Positions 8,149 to 17,495 of a stretch of DNA of 64,000 nucleotides are shown here, one piece after another. This DNA comes from Rhodobiaceae bacterium UBA7804 (GTDB lineage Bacteria > Pseudomonadota > Alphaproteobacteria > Parvibaculales > Parvibaculaceae): positions 245,159-309,158 of the forward strand of contig DLCG01000005.1 of the NCBI GenBank assembly GCA_002480495.1. Reading direction: 5' to 3'. The translations under genes were made by a program, and so were the position numbers. Each line of letters starts with the position of its first letter. The stretch's first letter is position 1. The notes under the pieces were generated by a model that ran no database searches, was not told the DNA's origin, and worked only from the letters and a program-made list of their open reading frames with translations.

Positions 8149-11100
8149 GTGAACATTTCCGAGCTCTTCATCCGCCGTCCGGTCTTTGCGACGGTTGTCA
8201 GTCTCATTCTCGTGCTTGTCGGCTTCGTTTCCTACGAGCGGCTGTCGGTGCGGGAATATCCCGAAATCGACGAGCCGGTCGTCACGGTCACGACCACCTA
8301 TCGCGGTGCAAGCGCCTCGGTCATCGAGCGCGAGGTCACTCAGCCGCTCGAAGATTCGATGGCCGGCATCGAAGGAATCGAGGTCCTCTCCTCCACCAGC
8401 CGTGCCGAAGAAAGCCAGGTTACGGCGCGTTTCACCCTCGAAACCGATCCCGATGTGGCGGCAAGCGATGTGCGGGACCGTGTGGGCCGCGCCCGCGGCC
8501 TGCTGCCGGATGAGATCGAGGAACCGATCATCGCGAAGGTCGAAGCCGACGCGCAGCCGATCATGTATATCGCTTTCAAGAGCGATCGAATGTCGGAGCT
8601 CGAGATTACCGACTATCTCGACCGGATCGTGACCGACCGCTTGCAGAACCAGCCTGGAGTCGCCCAGGTAAGCATCTTCGGCGGGCGCGAATACTCGATG
8701 CGAATATGGGTCGACCGCGAACGTCTGGCCGCCTACGGGCTTGCCGTGCAGGACATCGAGAACGCGGTTCGCGCGCAGAATGCTGAAATTCCCTCGGGCC
8801 GCATTGAAAGTATCGACCGCGAATTCACCGTGCTTGCCAAGACCGCGCTTCAGACGCCTGAGGAGTTCGGCAGGATCGTGGTGAAGCAGGCGGACGGTTT
8901 CCAGGTGCGTCTCGACCAGGTGGCCAAGGTTGAAGTTGCGGCGGCGGACGAGCGGCGCGCCGCAACCTATAACGGCGAGACCTCGATCTCACTTGGCGTC
9001 GTCAAACAGGCGACGGCAAATCCACTGGAGGTCGCCGCCAATATCCGTCAGGCGCTGCAAGACCTTGCTCCGACGCTGCCTACCGGCATGGCTTCCTTTG
9101 TCGGTTACGACACATCGGTCTTCATCGCGGAATCGATCAACTCGGTCTATGAAACGATCTTCGAGGCCGTGATCCTCGTCGTTCTGGTGATCTTTGTCTT
9201 TCTGCGTACCCTGCGGGCATCGTTCATACCGGTGGTGACAATCCCGATCTCGCTCATCACGAGCTTCGCGATCATGCTGATGCTCGGCTTCAGCATCAAC
9301 ACGCTTACGCTCCTGTCGATGGTTCTCGCGATCGGCCTCGTTGTGGACGACGCCATCGTGATGCTCGAGAACATCTATCGTCACATCGAAGAGGGGAAGA
9401 CACCCTTCCGCGCCGCGATCGAAGGTTCGAAGGAAATCACTTTCGCCGTTATCGCGATGACGCTCACTCTTGCCGCCGTCTATGCGCCGGTCGGATTCGC
9501 GGAGGGGCGCACGGGAAAACTCTTCCTTGAATTCGCGCTGACGCTGGCCGCGACCGTGGTCGTATCCGGCTTTGTCGCGCTCACCCTGACGCCCATGCTG
9601 TGTTCGAAGCTTCTTCGGCACGAAACGAAGGAAAGCCGCGTCCAGCGCTGGCTGCGGGAGCGGCTCGAAGAGCTTGACGAAGGATACAAGAACGTCCTGG
9701 CGAAGGCTCTCGTCCGGCGCCGGCTGATCGTCACGATCGCCGCCGCGATGGCGCTTTCCTGCGTCGGCCTGTTCGCCTTGCTGCGGTCGGAGCTAGCGCC
9801 CTTCGAGGATCGCGGCACGCTGCTGATCGTCGGTCAGGCGCCGCAGGGTGCAACGCTCGAATTCTCGCAGCGTTATGCGAAGCAGATCCAGGAGCTCTAT
9901 GTCGATATTCCCGAAGTTGCGGGTTATCTCGTCGTCTCGGGCTTTCCGCAGATCACGGATCTCATCTCCTTTGCGCGTCTCGTACCCTGGGACGAGCGAA
10001 GCCGGACGCAGCAGGAGATCATCGCTGCCCTGCAACCGAAGCTCGGAAAGATACCGGGCATAATGGCTTTCGGTGTCAATCCTCCCTCGCTCGGCCAGAG
10101 CGGTCGCTCGCAACCCATCGAATATGTGATTCAAGCATCCGGCACCTACGAGGATCTCGAGGGCTATGTGAATTCGATGATGGAGGAGATCAGGCAGAAT
10201 CCCGGCTTCGTCAATCCGGATACGAACCTGAAACTTCAGAAGCCGCAGCTCGATATCAAGGTCAATCGCGACAAGGTCGTCGACGCGGGTATCGACGTCT
10301 CGACCGTCGGCCGCACTCTCGAAACGCTGCTTGGCGGACGCCAGGTTACGCGTTACGAGCAGGGCGGAAAGCAATACGACGTCATCATTCAGGTGGCGGA
10401 TGACGAACGCCGGACCCCAACCGACATTCGCGACATATATGTGCGCGGTGGCGCGGGTGAGATGATCCAGCTGTCCAACCTGATCGATGTCAGGGAAACG
10501 GTTGCGCCGAATTCGCTCAATCACTTCAATCAGCTTCGCGCGGCGACGATCTCCGCCTCTCTCGCTCCGGGTTATTCGATGGGAGAAGCGCTCGATTTCC
10601 TGGATGAGACCGCACAAAGGCTGCTGCCTGCCAGCGCCCAAACCGATCTCGACGGACAGTTGCGCGAGTTCGTGAAATCGTCCGGCACCATCGCGGTGAC
10701 CTTCGTGCTGGCGCTGCTTTTCATCTATCTCGTTCTCGCCGCACAGTTCGAAAGCTTTATTGATCCGCTGATCATTCTGGTCAGTGTGCCGCTATCGATT
10801 TCGGGCGCGCTGATGCTTCTCTTCCTCACCGGCACGACGCTGAACATCTACAGCCAGGTTGGTTTGATCACCTTGGTGGGACTTATCAGCAAGCACGGTA
10901 TTCTGATCGTGGAGTTCTCGAACCAACTCCGCGAGAAGGGGCTTTCCGTCTACGATGCCGTTGTGGAGGCCGCCAGCCTGCGTCTGCGTCCGATTCTGAT
11001 GACCACGGGGGCGATGGTGCTCGGTGCGGTCCCGCTGGCTCTTGCATCCGGCGCCGGTGCCGAGAGCCGCCGCTCCATCGGCTATGTCATCGTCGGCGGT

Positions 11101-11229
11101 ATCAGCTTCGGCACTTTGCTGACGCTCTTCGTCGTGCCGACGGTCTATCTCATCATCGCCGGGTGGCGCGAGCGCCGCCTCGAGGCGAAGGGCAAGGCGG
11201 CGGGGGTGTCGGGCGCTCCGGCGGAGTAG
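8149..11229 (+). CDS. RND-family efflux transporter permease (AcrB/MexB class)
   Basis: 1026 residues, normal HAE1-class length, beginning NISELFIRRPVFATV as these pumps do. Twelve transmembrane helices and two large periplasmic loops are apparent. The proton-relay pair D400-D401 in TM4 (GLVVDDAIVMLENI) is intact, as is the TM10 region (ITLVGLISKHGILIVEF). It exports lipophilic drugs, solvents or metabolites using the proton gradient. Its stop is 1 nt from the stop of the convergent gene. Confidence 0.93.
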   Translation: MNISELFIRRPVFATVVSLILVLVGFVSYERLSVREYPEIDEPVVTVTTTYRGASASVIEREVTQPLEDSMAGIEGIEVLSSTSRAEESQVTARFTLETDPDVAASDVRDRVGRARGLLPDEIEEPIIAKVEADAQPIMYIAFKSDRMSELEITDYLDRIVTDRLQNQPGVAQVSIFGGREYSMRIWVDRERLAAYGLAVQDIENAVRAQNAEIPSGRIESIDREFTVLAKTALQTPEEFGRIVVKQADGFQVRLDQVAKVEVAAADERRAATYNGETSISLGVVKQATANPLEVAANIRQALQDLAPTLPTGMASFVGYDTSVFIAESINSVYETIFEAVILVVLVIFVFLRTLRASFIPVVTIPISLITSFAIMLMLGFSINTLTLLSMVLAIGLVVDDAIVMLENIYRHIEEGKTPFRAAIEGSKEITFAVIAMTLTLAAVYAPVGFAEGRTGKLFLEFALTLAATVVVSGFVALTLTPMLCSKLLRHETKESRVQRWLRERLEELDEGYKNVLAKALVRRRLIVTIAAAMALSCVGLFALLRSELAPFEDRGTLLIVGQAPQGATLEFSQRYAKQIQELYVDIPEVAGYLVVSGFPQITDLISFARLVPWDERSRTQQEIIAALQPKLGKIPGIMAFGVNPPSLGQSGRSQPIEYVIQASGTYEDLEGYVNSMMEEIRQNPGFVNPDTNLKLQKPQLDIKVNRDKVVDAGIDVSTVGRTLETLLGGRQVTRYEQGGKQYDVIIQVADDERRTPTDIRDIYVRGGAGEMIQLSNLIDVRETVAPNSLNHFNQLRAATISASLAPGYSMGEALDFLDETAQRLLPASAQTDLDGQLREFVKSSGTIAVTFVLALLFIYLVLAAQFESFIDPLIILVSVPLSISGALMLLFLTGTTLNIYSQVGLITLVGLISKHGILIVEFSNQLREKGLSVYDAVVEAASLRLRPILMTTGAMVLGAVPLALASGAGAESRRSIGYVIVGGISFGTLLTLFVVPTVYLIIAGWRERRLEAKGKAAGVSGAPAE

Positions 11230-11230
11230 G

Positions 11231-12493
11231 TCAGAAGTAGCGCGCAATCCTCAACTGCAGATAGTCGTCGTCGGCGATGCTGTAGACGAGGTCCTGCCGG
11301 GGCACATTGCCGAAGAAATAGGCTTCAAGGGACAAGCGGTAATCGTCGCCTATCCGCCGCTCGCCGCGGAAGCGCATTCCCGTTGCGCCCGTTTCCGTGT
11401 CGACCACGACGCCTCCCAGCAAGCTTGTCGTGGCGATGTCATTCGCCGCCCATCGCAAGGCCAGAAACGCATCGTCCTGATAGGCATTGCGAAGGTTCTG
11501 GCCACGCGTGTCATAGGCATATTCGGCGACGATGCCGAGATCTCCGGTGCTGCCGAAAACACCGTAGAAAGTATATTCGATGCCGCCTGTCATGGCCGCG
11601 TAGTCGTCGTCCAGTTCGTGCCGCCCGAAACCCTCGAACTTGTATAGCCAGGCTCCCCTGGTCGCCTGGAGGTCGATGGAAACCTGTTTCATCTGCGGAT
11701 AGAAGGGGGCAAGCACGAGCCTGCCGCCAGAATTGAGCACGGGTTGCAGGATCGGGTCGCGAGCCGTTCCCTGGAAATAGGCAAGACCGAGATCGAAGTC
11801 GCCCAAGGTGTTGCTGTAGCGGAATGCGAAATCGGGATGCCATTCCTCGGCACCGCTTTCGTAGCGCGTCAAATTCTTGTCGACGGGTATGTCGGTCGCG
11901 GGTCTGCCCTCTTCGCCCGGCAAGGTGCGCTCGCGGAAATAGGGCAGGAAGAATGCATCCAGCGTACCGAAGGATTGCAGCGTTCGTACACGGATCATCG
12001 GCTGACCGAGTTTTACTTCCTGTTTGATCGGGTCCTCGATCAGGTCGGTCTGGTTTATCGTGTCGACGAGGTGAACTGCCTCGGTGACGCCCCAGAAGAC
12101 CTTGTCCGCGCCGATGCGGAATTCCCAGTCGCCCGCATAGAGCGCGTAGCGGGCCTCGCGAATGTCCCAATGGCTGCGCTCGCTGTCGCGCTGGTCTATT
12201 CGAGCGAAGGGCGTGAAGACGAAGGATTGGTCATTGTCGTCCCAGCGATATTCCGCCGTTGCCTCACCGGCGAGGGAGAGCGTCGTGTCTTTCTGCGCCG
12301 GGCTGGATGCGCTTTCAGTGAATATCCGGATCTCGGGCGCGATATATCCTCTGAGCTCGAGTTCCTGTGCATATGCCCCGCAAGGGGCGGCAAGGCCTGT
12401 GCCCGCGCAAAGCGCCAGCAGCGTGCCCATTCCAGGATGCTTCCCGCCTATCGAACGAGAAAACCCGACAAGCAATCGACCGGACAGAAACAC
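11231..12493 (-). CDS. Predicted outer-membrane beta-barrel protein
   Basis: About 420 residues with a signal peptide ending near AYAQ-ELELRG. The mature part is rich in alternating aromatic/charged strands (FVFTPFARIDQRD, WEFRIGADKVFWG, FDLGLAYFQG) and ends in LQLRIARYF, a C-terminal aromatic typical of Omp insertion signals. It resembles uncharacterised DUF1302-like porins. GTG at 12493 or ATG at 12430 could be the start, and both keep the signal peptide. It lies 20 nt after the LolA-like gene, a pairing often seen beside RND/MMPL exporters of lipidic substrates. Function is unproven. Confidence 0.72.
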   Translation of the reverse strand: MFLSGRLLVGFSRSIGGKHPGMGTLLALCAGTGLAAPCGAYAQELELRGYIAPEIRIFTESASSPAQKDTTLSLAGEATAEYRWDDNDQSFVFTPFARIDQRDSERSHWDIREARYALYAGDWEFRIGADKVFWGVTEAVHLVDTINQTDLIEDPIKQEVKLGQPMIRVRTLQSFGTLDAFFLPYFRERTLPGEEGRPATDIPVDKNLTRYESGAEEWHPDFAFRYSNTLGDFDLGLAYFQGTARDPILQPVLNSGGRLVLAPFYPQMKQVSIDLQATRGAWLYKFEGFGRHELDDDYAAMTGGIEYTFYGVFGSTGDLGIVAEYAYDTRGQNLRNAYQDDAFLALRWAANDIATTSLLGGVVVDTETGATGMRFRGERRIGDDYRLSLEAYFFGNVPRQDLVYSIADDDYLQLRIARYF

Positions 12494-12513
12494 GAAACCC
12501 GCCCCTGTTGTCT

Positions 12514-13347
12514 TCAGCGCGCCCGCTCCAGGCGGGCCGTCGAGAAGTCGTTTTCGCCGAGGCCGGTCCGGAATTCATATTTCTCCCAGACCAGTTGCGT
12601 CTTCTTGCCGTTCTCGTGGTTCGACATTTCAAGTTCGCGCGGGCGCCAGATGCTGTCGAGATATTTGTCGTACTCACCGAAGGTGAGCGTTTTCAGAAGA
12701 GCTCCCTTTCGGTCGTAATAGTCCGTCTTTCGCATCAGGTAGTCGGTCGTGTCGATCCAGACGACCTGCTTCGTGTAGCCTGAACCTTCATAGGCCGGAA
12801 CCCGCTCGACGACGTGACAGGTCCTCCCGCCGCAGGGCTCATCCTTCATCCAGGTATAGGTGTATTTGCCGACCTCCTGCGCAGCGAGGTCCTCGAACGC
12901 GAATTCGCTGCCGACGAAGGGCCCCGCCTTGTTGGAGGAGGAAATGCGCTTCACGCGCTTCACTGCCGGCAGGTAGAGCCACTGATCGTCGGGCTCCTTC
13001 ACATGTGCGTGGGTCAGCAGCGCCGTTCCCTCGATATCGCGCGGCTTGTCGAACACCATCAGGCTCCAGTCGCCCTCATTGGGTTCGGTCACCTCGAGCA
13101 TCATCAGATGGAGTTCGCGCTCGCTGCGGTCGCCGGCTGCATTGGTCAGGATCATCTTCATATCGGCCTTGGCGTCGCCCCAGCCGCTGTCGCGGCGGTC
13201 CATCTCCTCGACGATCGCAAGGCCCCGCGCTGCGGGGTCGCTCTCGGGCGGCAGAAGCAATTCGGCGCGGGCAGGTGCCAGCCCAAGAGACCCGAGAAGG
13301 GCAAGTGCGGCGATGAAGGCCGATGGCTTGAAGACTCGTTCGGTCAC
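12514..13347 (-). CDS. Outer-membrane lipoprotein-sorting (LolA-like) protein
   Basis: A 277-residue secreted protein: signal peptide to about residue 28, then a LolA-like unclosed barrel of the PF17131 type. Diagnostic stretches are FDKPRDIEGTALLTH, DDQWLYLPAVKRVKRI, FVGSEFAFEDLA and VWIDTTDYLMRKTDYYD. These proteins are thought to carry lipids between membranes and usually sit with an RND/MMPL exporter and an Omp. Here the downstream Omp is present and the RND pair lies convergent. True LolA is shorter and lacks these motifs. Confidence 0.78.
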   Translation of the reverse strand: MTERVFKPSAFIAALALLGSLGLAPARAELLLPPESDPAARGLAIVEEMDRRDSGWGDAKADMKMILTNAAGDRSERELHLMMLEVTEPNEGDWSLMVFDKPRDIEGTALLTHAHVKEPDDQWLYLPAVKRVKRISSSNKAGPFVGSEFAFEDLAAQEVGKYTYTWMKDEPCGGRTCHVVERVPAYEGSGYTKQVVWIDTTDYLMRKTDYYDRKGALLKTLTFGEYDKYLDSIWRPRELEMSNHENGKKTQLVWEKYEFRTGLGENDFSTARLERAR

Positions 13348-13508
13348 GTTTCCCCCTCCGTTCCGATTCAGGGAGGATGATGCCTGCCTGACTCACACGT
13401 TCCAAGGGGAAATCGGCATTTTGCCTCGATTAACCAACATTCGGGCGGGCGAGGCGGCACTCCCTCGGCCACCTCGAAGGTCAGATCCTGCGGGTAAGAG
13501 AGAGCCGG

Positions 13509-14354
13509 TCAGAAGGGGCGGTCGCCGTTCACCGTTACCCGTTCCATATGGCGGCGATGCCCGTGATAGTCGTTCAGCGCGAAGTGCTGCGCTGCGCGAT
13601 TATCCCAGAAGGCGATGGCATTCTTCGTCCAGCGGAACCGGCAGGTGAAGGGTTCCTGTGTGCAGTGCTCGAAGAGAAAATTCAGGAGCGGGCGGCTCTC
13701 CCGCTTCGTCATGCCGACGAATTTTTCGGTGAAGGCCGGATTTACGTAGAGTGCCTTCCGCCCGGTTTCGGGATGCGTGCGCACGACCGGATGTTCGAAG
13801 GAAGGCGTGTCGTCGCCCGCCGTCGAGACCTGCATCGAAGAGCGCTTCTGCGCGGAGGCGCCGCGTTCGCTGTATTCGCCTTTCGCCGTGTGTACGGCTT
13901 TCAGGCCCTCAAGCATCTTCTTCATGCCGCCGGAAAGCGCCTCATAGGCCAGATACTGGTTCGCCCAGAGCGTGTCGCCGCCATAAGGGGGCACCTCCCG
14001 CGCATAAAGGATCGATCCGAGCGCCGGTTCTTCCAGAAACGACATGTCCGAATGCCAGCCGCCGCCGAAGTTTATGCGGTCCTCCGGTTCCTTAACGATC
14101 TGCATGATTTCGGGATGCCCATCCATCCCCTTCACGTAGGGATGGATGTTGAGCGTTCCGAAGCGGCGGCCAAAGGCCTTGTGCTGTTCATGCGTGATGT
14201 GCTGATCGCGAAAGAAGATCACGACATGATCGAGGAAGGCCTGATGGATGTCGTCGAAGGTTTCGTTGGAAAGGTCCTTCGACAGATCCACGCCTTCGAT
14301 TTCCGCGCCAAGCGCGCCGGAAACCGGCTTCACGCCGATGGTCTTGTAACCCAT
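13509..14354 (-). CDS. TauD/TfdA-family Fe(II)/2-oxoglutarate dioxygenase
   Basis: 281 residues. The iron facial triad is visible: H101 and D103 in GGWHSDMSF and the distal His in RAAQHFALND, followed by the 2-oxoglutarate Arg in HRRHMERV. VKPVSGALGAEIEGVDLS is the classic N-terminus. Substrates of the family include taurine, alkyl sulfates and phenoxyacetates, and the sequence does not decide among them. It is followed at 23 nt by a GST, suggesting a shared transcript. Confidence 0.85.
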   Translation of the reverse strand: MGYKTIGVKPVSGALGAEIEGVDLSKDLSNETFDDIHQAFLDHVVIFFRDQHITHEQHKAFGRRFGTLNIHPYVKGMDGHPEIMQIVKEPEDRINFGGGWHSDMSFLEEPALGSILYAREVPPYGGDTLWANQYLAYEALSGGMKKMLEGLKAVHTAKGEYSERGASAQKRSSMQVSTAGDDTPSFEHPVVRTHPETGRKALYVNPAFTEKFVGMTKRESRPLLNFLFEHCTQEPFTCRFRWTKNAIAFWDNRAAQHFALNDYHGHRRHMERVTVNGDRPF

Positions 14355-14377
14355 GTGAGGCCTCCCTCGATGCCGGT

Positions 14378-14986
14378 TCAGGCGGTCGCCTTCTGAAATC
14401 CCGGCCGGCTCGCAAGCCGTCCGAAATAGGCGCCGGTATTGGCGAGATCGTCGCTCAGAAGCCCGAACATCTTGCAGAGGAGAAGATCGTAACCGAGCAT
14501 GATGTCGGCGGCGGTGAATTCCTTGCCGCAGATGAAATCCTTGCCCTGAAGCTCCTTCTCCAGAATGCCGAGCATCTTCTTCGTGCTCTCCACCGACTCG
14601 GCGGCGACCTGCGGAATGCGCTTGTCCTCCGGACGGATGAAGGAATGCTGCGCGATATTGCCGATCGGAACCATCATGGTCGCCTCGGCGAAGTGAAACC
14701 AGTGCAGGTACTGGCCGCGGCCCGCGCTGCCGGGCTTCGGCTCGAGACGGCCATTGCCGTGTTTCTCAAGCAGATACTGAAGGATGGCGCCAGACTCGTT
14801 CAGTACCAGACCATCATCGTCGATCGCCGGCACCTTGCCGAGCGGATGCACCGCCAGATATTCGGCGGATTGAAGATCGTCCGGCGAAAAGTTCAGTGTC
14901 TTCAGCTCGTAGGGAATGCCGAGCTCCTCGCAGAGCCAGACGACGCGCACGGAACGCGTGTTCTTCGCATGATAGATCTTGAGCAT
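14378..14986 (-). CDS. Glutathione S-transferase family protein
   Basis: 202 residues with the N-terminal thioredoxin-like domain (AKNTRSVRVVWLCEELGIPYE, GKVPAIDDDG, LNESGAILQYL with the glutathione-binding ES) and a helical C-terminal domain with FTAADIMLGYDL. It conjugates or reduces electrophiles with glutathione. It is the last of three GST-type genes in this half of the window and is upstream of the dioxygenase on the minus strand. Confidence 0.86.
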   Translation of the reverse strand: MLKIYHAKNTRSVRVVWLCEELGIPYELKTLNFSPDDLQSAEYLAVHPLGKVPAIDDDGLVLNESGAILQYLLEKHGNGRLEPKPGSAGRGQYLHWFHFAEATMMVPIGNIAQHSFIRPEDKRIPQVAAESVESTKKMLGILEKELQGKDFICGKEFTAADIMLGYDLLLCKMFGLLSDDLANTGAYFGRLASRPGFQKATA

Positions 14987-15000
14987 GTTCTCTCCCTGTG

Positions 15001-15029
15001 GACGCCCTTTCGCGGGCGTCTCCGTTTTT
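15001..15029 (+). terminator. Orphan hairpin with + strand T-tract
   Basis: GACGCCC-TTTCGC-GGGCGTC at 15001-15020 is followed by TCCGTTTTT. The U-tract is on the + strand although both neighbouring genes are on the minus strand. It may be a leader hairpin of the GST mRNA read in the other orientation, or it may end an antisense RNA. Confidence 0.35.
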
Positions 15030-15064
15030 CGGTTTTCACAGTCTAGCGGAGACGGGAAGCGCTG

Positions 15065-15751
15065 TCAGTCCAGAGCGCCGACGAGCGAGGCCCGCTGGGA
15101 CATCTCGATCCAGTTGCCGTCGGGGTCGCGGATGAACGAGATGCGCGCGACCTTGCCCAGCGTCTGAGGCGCGCGTCCCTCCCGTCCTCCGCGGGCGAGG
15201 ATCGCGGCATGTTCCTCGTCGACATTGCGGATCTGAATGGTGATATAGCGCCAGCCCTGTCCTTCCATGAGGGGATCGGGCACGACGTCTTCGGTCTTCT
15301 CGAAGAGAATGACGCTGTCGCCGCAGAGGAAGCTGTCGCCGCCCTGTTCGGGTACGTCGGGCAGACCGAGCGAAACGGCATAAAAGCGCCGATGTGCGTT
15401 CACATCGCGCACGCCCAGCCGAATGCCGATCCGCTCGATGCCGTACATGCCGGGCGGTATGAGCGTCACCTGATTTCCATCGGGGTCGGCGAGGCGCTTG
15501 GGGCCAAGGAGCCCCTCACGGGCGATCAGGAGTTCCCGGTATCCGGAAGGCGGCGAGATGGGCAGTTCGTGTCTCGAATGATTGATCTTGAGCACCGAGC
15601 CGAGCAGGTCGTGCCGGTGCTGCCGCACCCCGCCGCCGAGCGGCAGCATGTGGTCGAAAGGCAGCCCGATCTCGTTCTGCCAGAAGTCGAGCATGGGTTC
15701 GAGCTTCGTCGTGAAGAGGCCGACATCGATGCGCGGTTTCGCGAGGTCCAT
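15065..15751 (-). CDS. VOC (glyoxalase/dioxygenase-fold) protein, two modules
   Basis: 228 residues starting MDLAKPRIDVGLFTTKLEPML. Two vicinal-oxygen-chelate modules are seen, each ending in a D-P-D-G-N signature (LADPDGNQVTLI and IRDPDGNWIEM). Two modules are usual in extradiol dioxygenases and in some glyoxalases. The metal ligands cannot be set with confidence. The open frame continues upstream over the thiolase gene to 16420, but that part is an overlapping shadow. It is 29 nt downstream of the thiolase and likely co-transcribed. Confidence 0.75.
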   Translation of the reverse strand: MDLAKPRIDVGLFTTKLEPMLDFWQNEIGLPFDHMLPLGGGVRQHRHDLLGSVLKINHSRHELPISPPSGYRELLIAREGLLGPKRLADPDGNQVTLIPPGMYGIERIGIRLGVRDVNAHRRFYAVSLGLPDVPEQGGDSFLCGDSVILFEKTEDVVPDPLMEGQGWRYITIQIRNVDEEHAAILARGGREGRAPQTLGKVARISFIRDPDGNWIEMSQRASLVGALD

Positions 15752-15780
15752 GCCGGCCTCTCCCCTTGTTTGTGGCGCTC

Positions 15781-16923
15781 TTACGGCGCTTCGTTTGAGA
15801 AGACGATCGTGCCGGACGAGGCGAACATGCCGCCGACGCCATGCGCGATGGAGATTTTGGCCCCCGGCACCTGCGCCGGTGCGATGCCTCGCATCTGACG
15901 CACGCTTTCCTGCAACGCATACATGCCATACATGCCGGAATGCATGTAGGAGAGCCCGCCACCATTGGTGTTGAGCGGCAGTTTCGCGCCCGGCCGCGTA
16001 TTGCCTTCCCTGATGAAGGCCGCGCCCTGTCCGCGTTCGCAGAAGCCGAGATCTTCCAGCCCGTAGACCGGGAGATGCGCGAAGGCATCGTAGATCATCA
16101 GGTGATCGACATCGGAATGTTTGATGCCGGCTTCCTCGAAAGCCTTCCTGCCCGATACGCGGAAGGCCTTCGATGTCGTGAAGTCCTCCATCTGGCTGAT
16201 CATGGGCGTTTCGCAGCTCTCGCCGGTGCCGAGGATATAGACGGGCTTTTGCGGGAAGTCCCTTGCGCGCTCCGCACTCGTGAGAATGAGCGCGCCGCCG
16301 CCATCGGTCACGAGACAGCACATGAGAAGGCGGAAGGGCCAGGCGATCATCTTCGAGTTCAGAACGTCGTCCACCGTGATGAGGTCCCGAAAGCTCGCGC
16401 GCGGATTCATCGAAGCCCATTCGCGCTGAACAACAGCCACATGCGCGAGGTCCTCTTCGGTGACGCCATAAGTCTTCATGTAGCGCAGCGCCGGGATCGT
16501 GAACATCGAGGGCGGATTGGTGATGCCATAGGGCACCTCGAATTGCCCCTGCTGGCTGGCCGGGTCGCGGGCAAAGCGGCGCGCGCCGACGCGCGAGCGG
16601 CCGGACTCCGCATGGGTGATGAGCACCGTGTTGCAGAGGCCTTCATTGATCGCGGCTGCCGCATGGCGGACATGCAGCATGAATGAGCAGCCGCCCACGC
16701 TCGTTCCATCAACCCATGTCGGTGTGATGCCGAGATAATGTGCGACCTCGACCGGGCTGTCGCCCGCGGTCGCGATGCCGTCGATGTCCTTCGCGGTAAG
16801 ACCTGCATCCTGCATCGCGTTCAGCGCCGCGTCGGCGTGAAGCATGAGCTGCGACGTGTTCGGGATCTTGCCCATCTCCGTCGTTTCGGCTGCGCCGACG
16901 ACGGCCACTGTTTTCTGTTTCAT
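15781..16923 (-). CDS. SCP-x-type thiolase/acetyl-CoA acetyltransferase
   Basis: 380 residues of the lipid-transfer/SCP-x thiolase type. VGAAETTEMGK opens the fold, the candidate active Cys is C79 in SVGGCSFMLHV, and NTNGGGLSYMHSGMYGMYAL plus SIAHGVGGMFASSGT end it. Members catalyse thiolytic or retro-aldol cleavage of branched or steroid side-chain acyl-CoAs and usually need a DUF35 partner. That partner is encoded 4 nt upstream. Confidence 0.85.
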   Translation of the reverse strand: MKQKTVAVVGAAETTEMGKIPNTSQLMLHADAALNAMQDAGLTAKDIDGIATAGDSPVEVAHYLGITPTWVDGTSVGGCSFMLHVRHAAAAINEGLCNTVLITHAESGRSRVGARRFARDPASQQGQFEVPYGITNPPSMFTIPALRYMKTYGVTEEDLAHVAVVQREWASMNPRASFRDLITVDDVLNSKMIAWPFRLLMCCLVTDGGGALILTSAERARDFPQKPVYILGTGESCETPMISQMEDFTTSKAFRVSGRKAFEEAGIKHSDVDHLMIYDAFAHLPVYGLEDLGFCERGQGAAFIREGNTRPGAKLPLNTNGGGLSYMHSGMYGMYALQESVRQMRGIAPAQVPGAKISIAHGVGGMFASSGTIVFSNEAP

Positions 16924-16927
16924 CGCC

Positions 16928-17341
16928 TCAGCCTTTCGCGGGACGGAATTTCGGGAGACTGATCTCGTCGCTCGCCTTCTCGAAAGTCACTTCGAGCCGC
17001 ATGTCGAGGATGAGAGCGTCCGGCGTCTGCGGGCAATCGACGATATTCGTCATCATGCGCGGACCTTCCTCGAGCGTGACGACGGCGATCGAGTGCGGAA
17101 CGTCGCCGAAGTCGGGGCGCGGGCGGTGATTGATCACATAGGAATAGAGGGTCGCCTTGCCGCTTGCCTTGTAGACCTCCACCTCGCGCGAACCGCAGGC
17201 AGGACAGAAGGGGCGGGGCGGAAAATAGCTCTCCCTGCAGCTTGTGCAGCGCTGAAGTCTCAGTTCTCCCTCGCGGCAGCCATCCCAGAAATGCCGGGTT
17301 TCCGGCGTCGGCGCGGGCAGCGGCCGATTATATTCCGCCAT
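16928..17341 (-). CDS. Zn-ribbon/OB-fold (DUF35) acyl-CoA-associated protein
   Basis: 137 residues with an N-terminal helix, a rubredoxin-like zinc ribbon (C-x2-C in RCTSCRESY and C-x2-C in FCPACGS) and an OB fold. DUF35 proteins bind acyl-CoA and form complexes with SCP-x thiolases or aldolases (for example ChsH2/Ltp2 in steroid degradation). The 4-nt gap to the thiolase supports a two-subunit complex. Confidence 0.86.
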   Translation of the reverse strand: MAEYNRPLPAPTPETRHFWDGCREGELRLQRCTSCRESYFPPRPFCPACGSREVEVYKASGKATLYSYVINHRPRPDFGDVPHSIAVVTLEEGPRMMTNIVDCPQTPDALILDMRLEVTFEKASDEISLPKFRPAKG

Positions 17342-17461
17342 GTCGTGCTCCCTGACTTTTTGTCGTTATCTGATGGCGGGGAGGATAGCCGGGCCATTCC
17401 CTTTGGCAAACTGCCGGAATTCCGCGGATTCGTATCGTTGAATTGCGGTTATCCGGCCTCT

Positions 17462-17480
17462 ATGTTCCAATTTGGAACAT
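17462..17480. promoter_or_regulatory. Perfect 19-nt palindrome, probable operator
   Basis: ATGTTCCAA-T-TTGGAACAT has 9-bp arms around a single base. It ends 15 nt before the ATG at 17496, overlapping the 5' leader, where a repressor would block transcription or translation. No regulator gene is adjacent. Confidence 0.55.
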
Positions 17481-17495
17481 TTCCGAGGGGTTTCG

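Noticed and set aside
15752..16420. N-terminal extension of the VOC protein to 451 residues
   Set aside because: It overlaps the thiolase gene in another frame and has Arg/His-rich shadow composition; the VOC fold starts at 15751.
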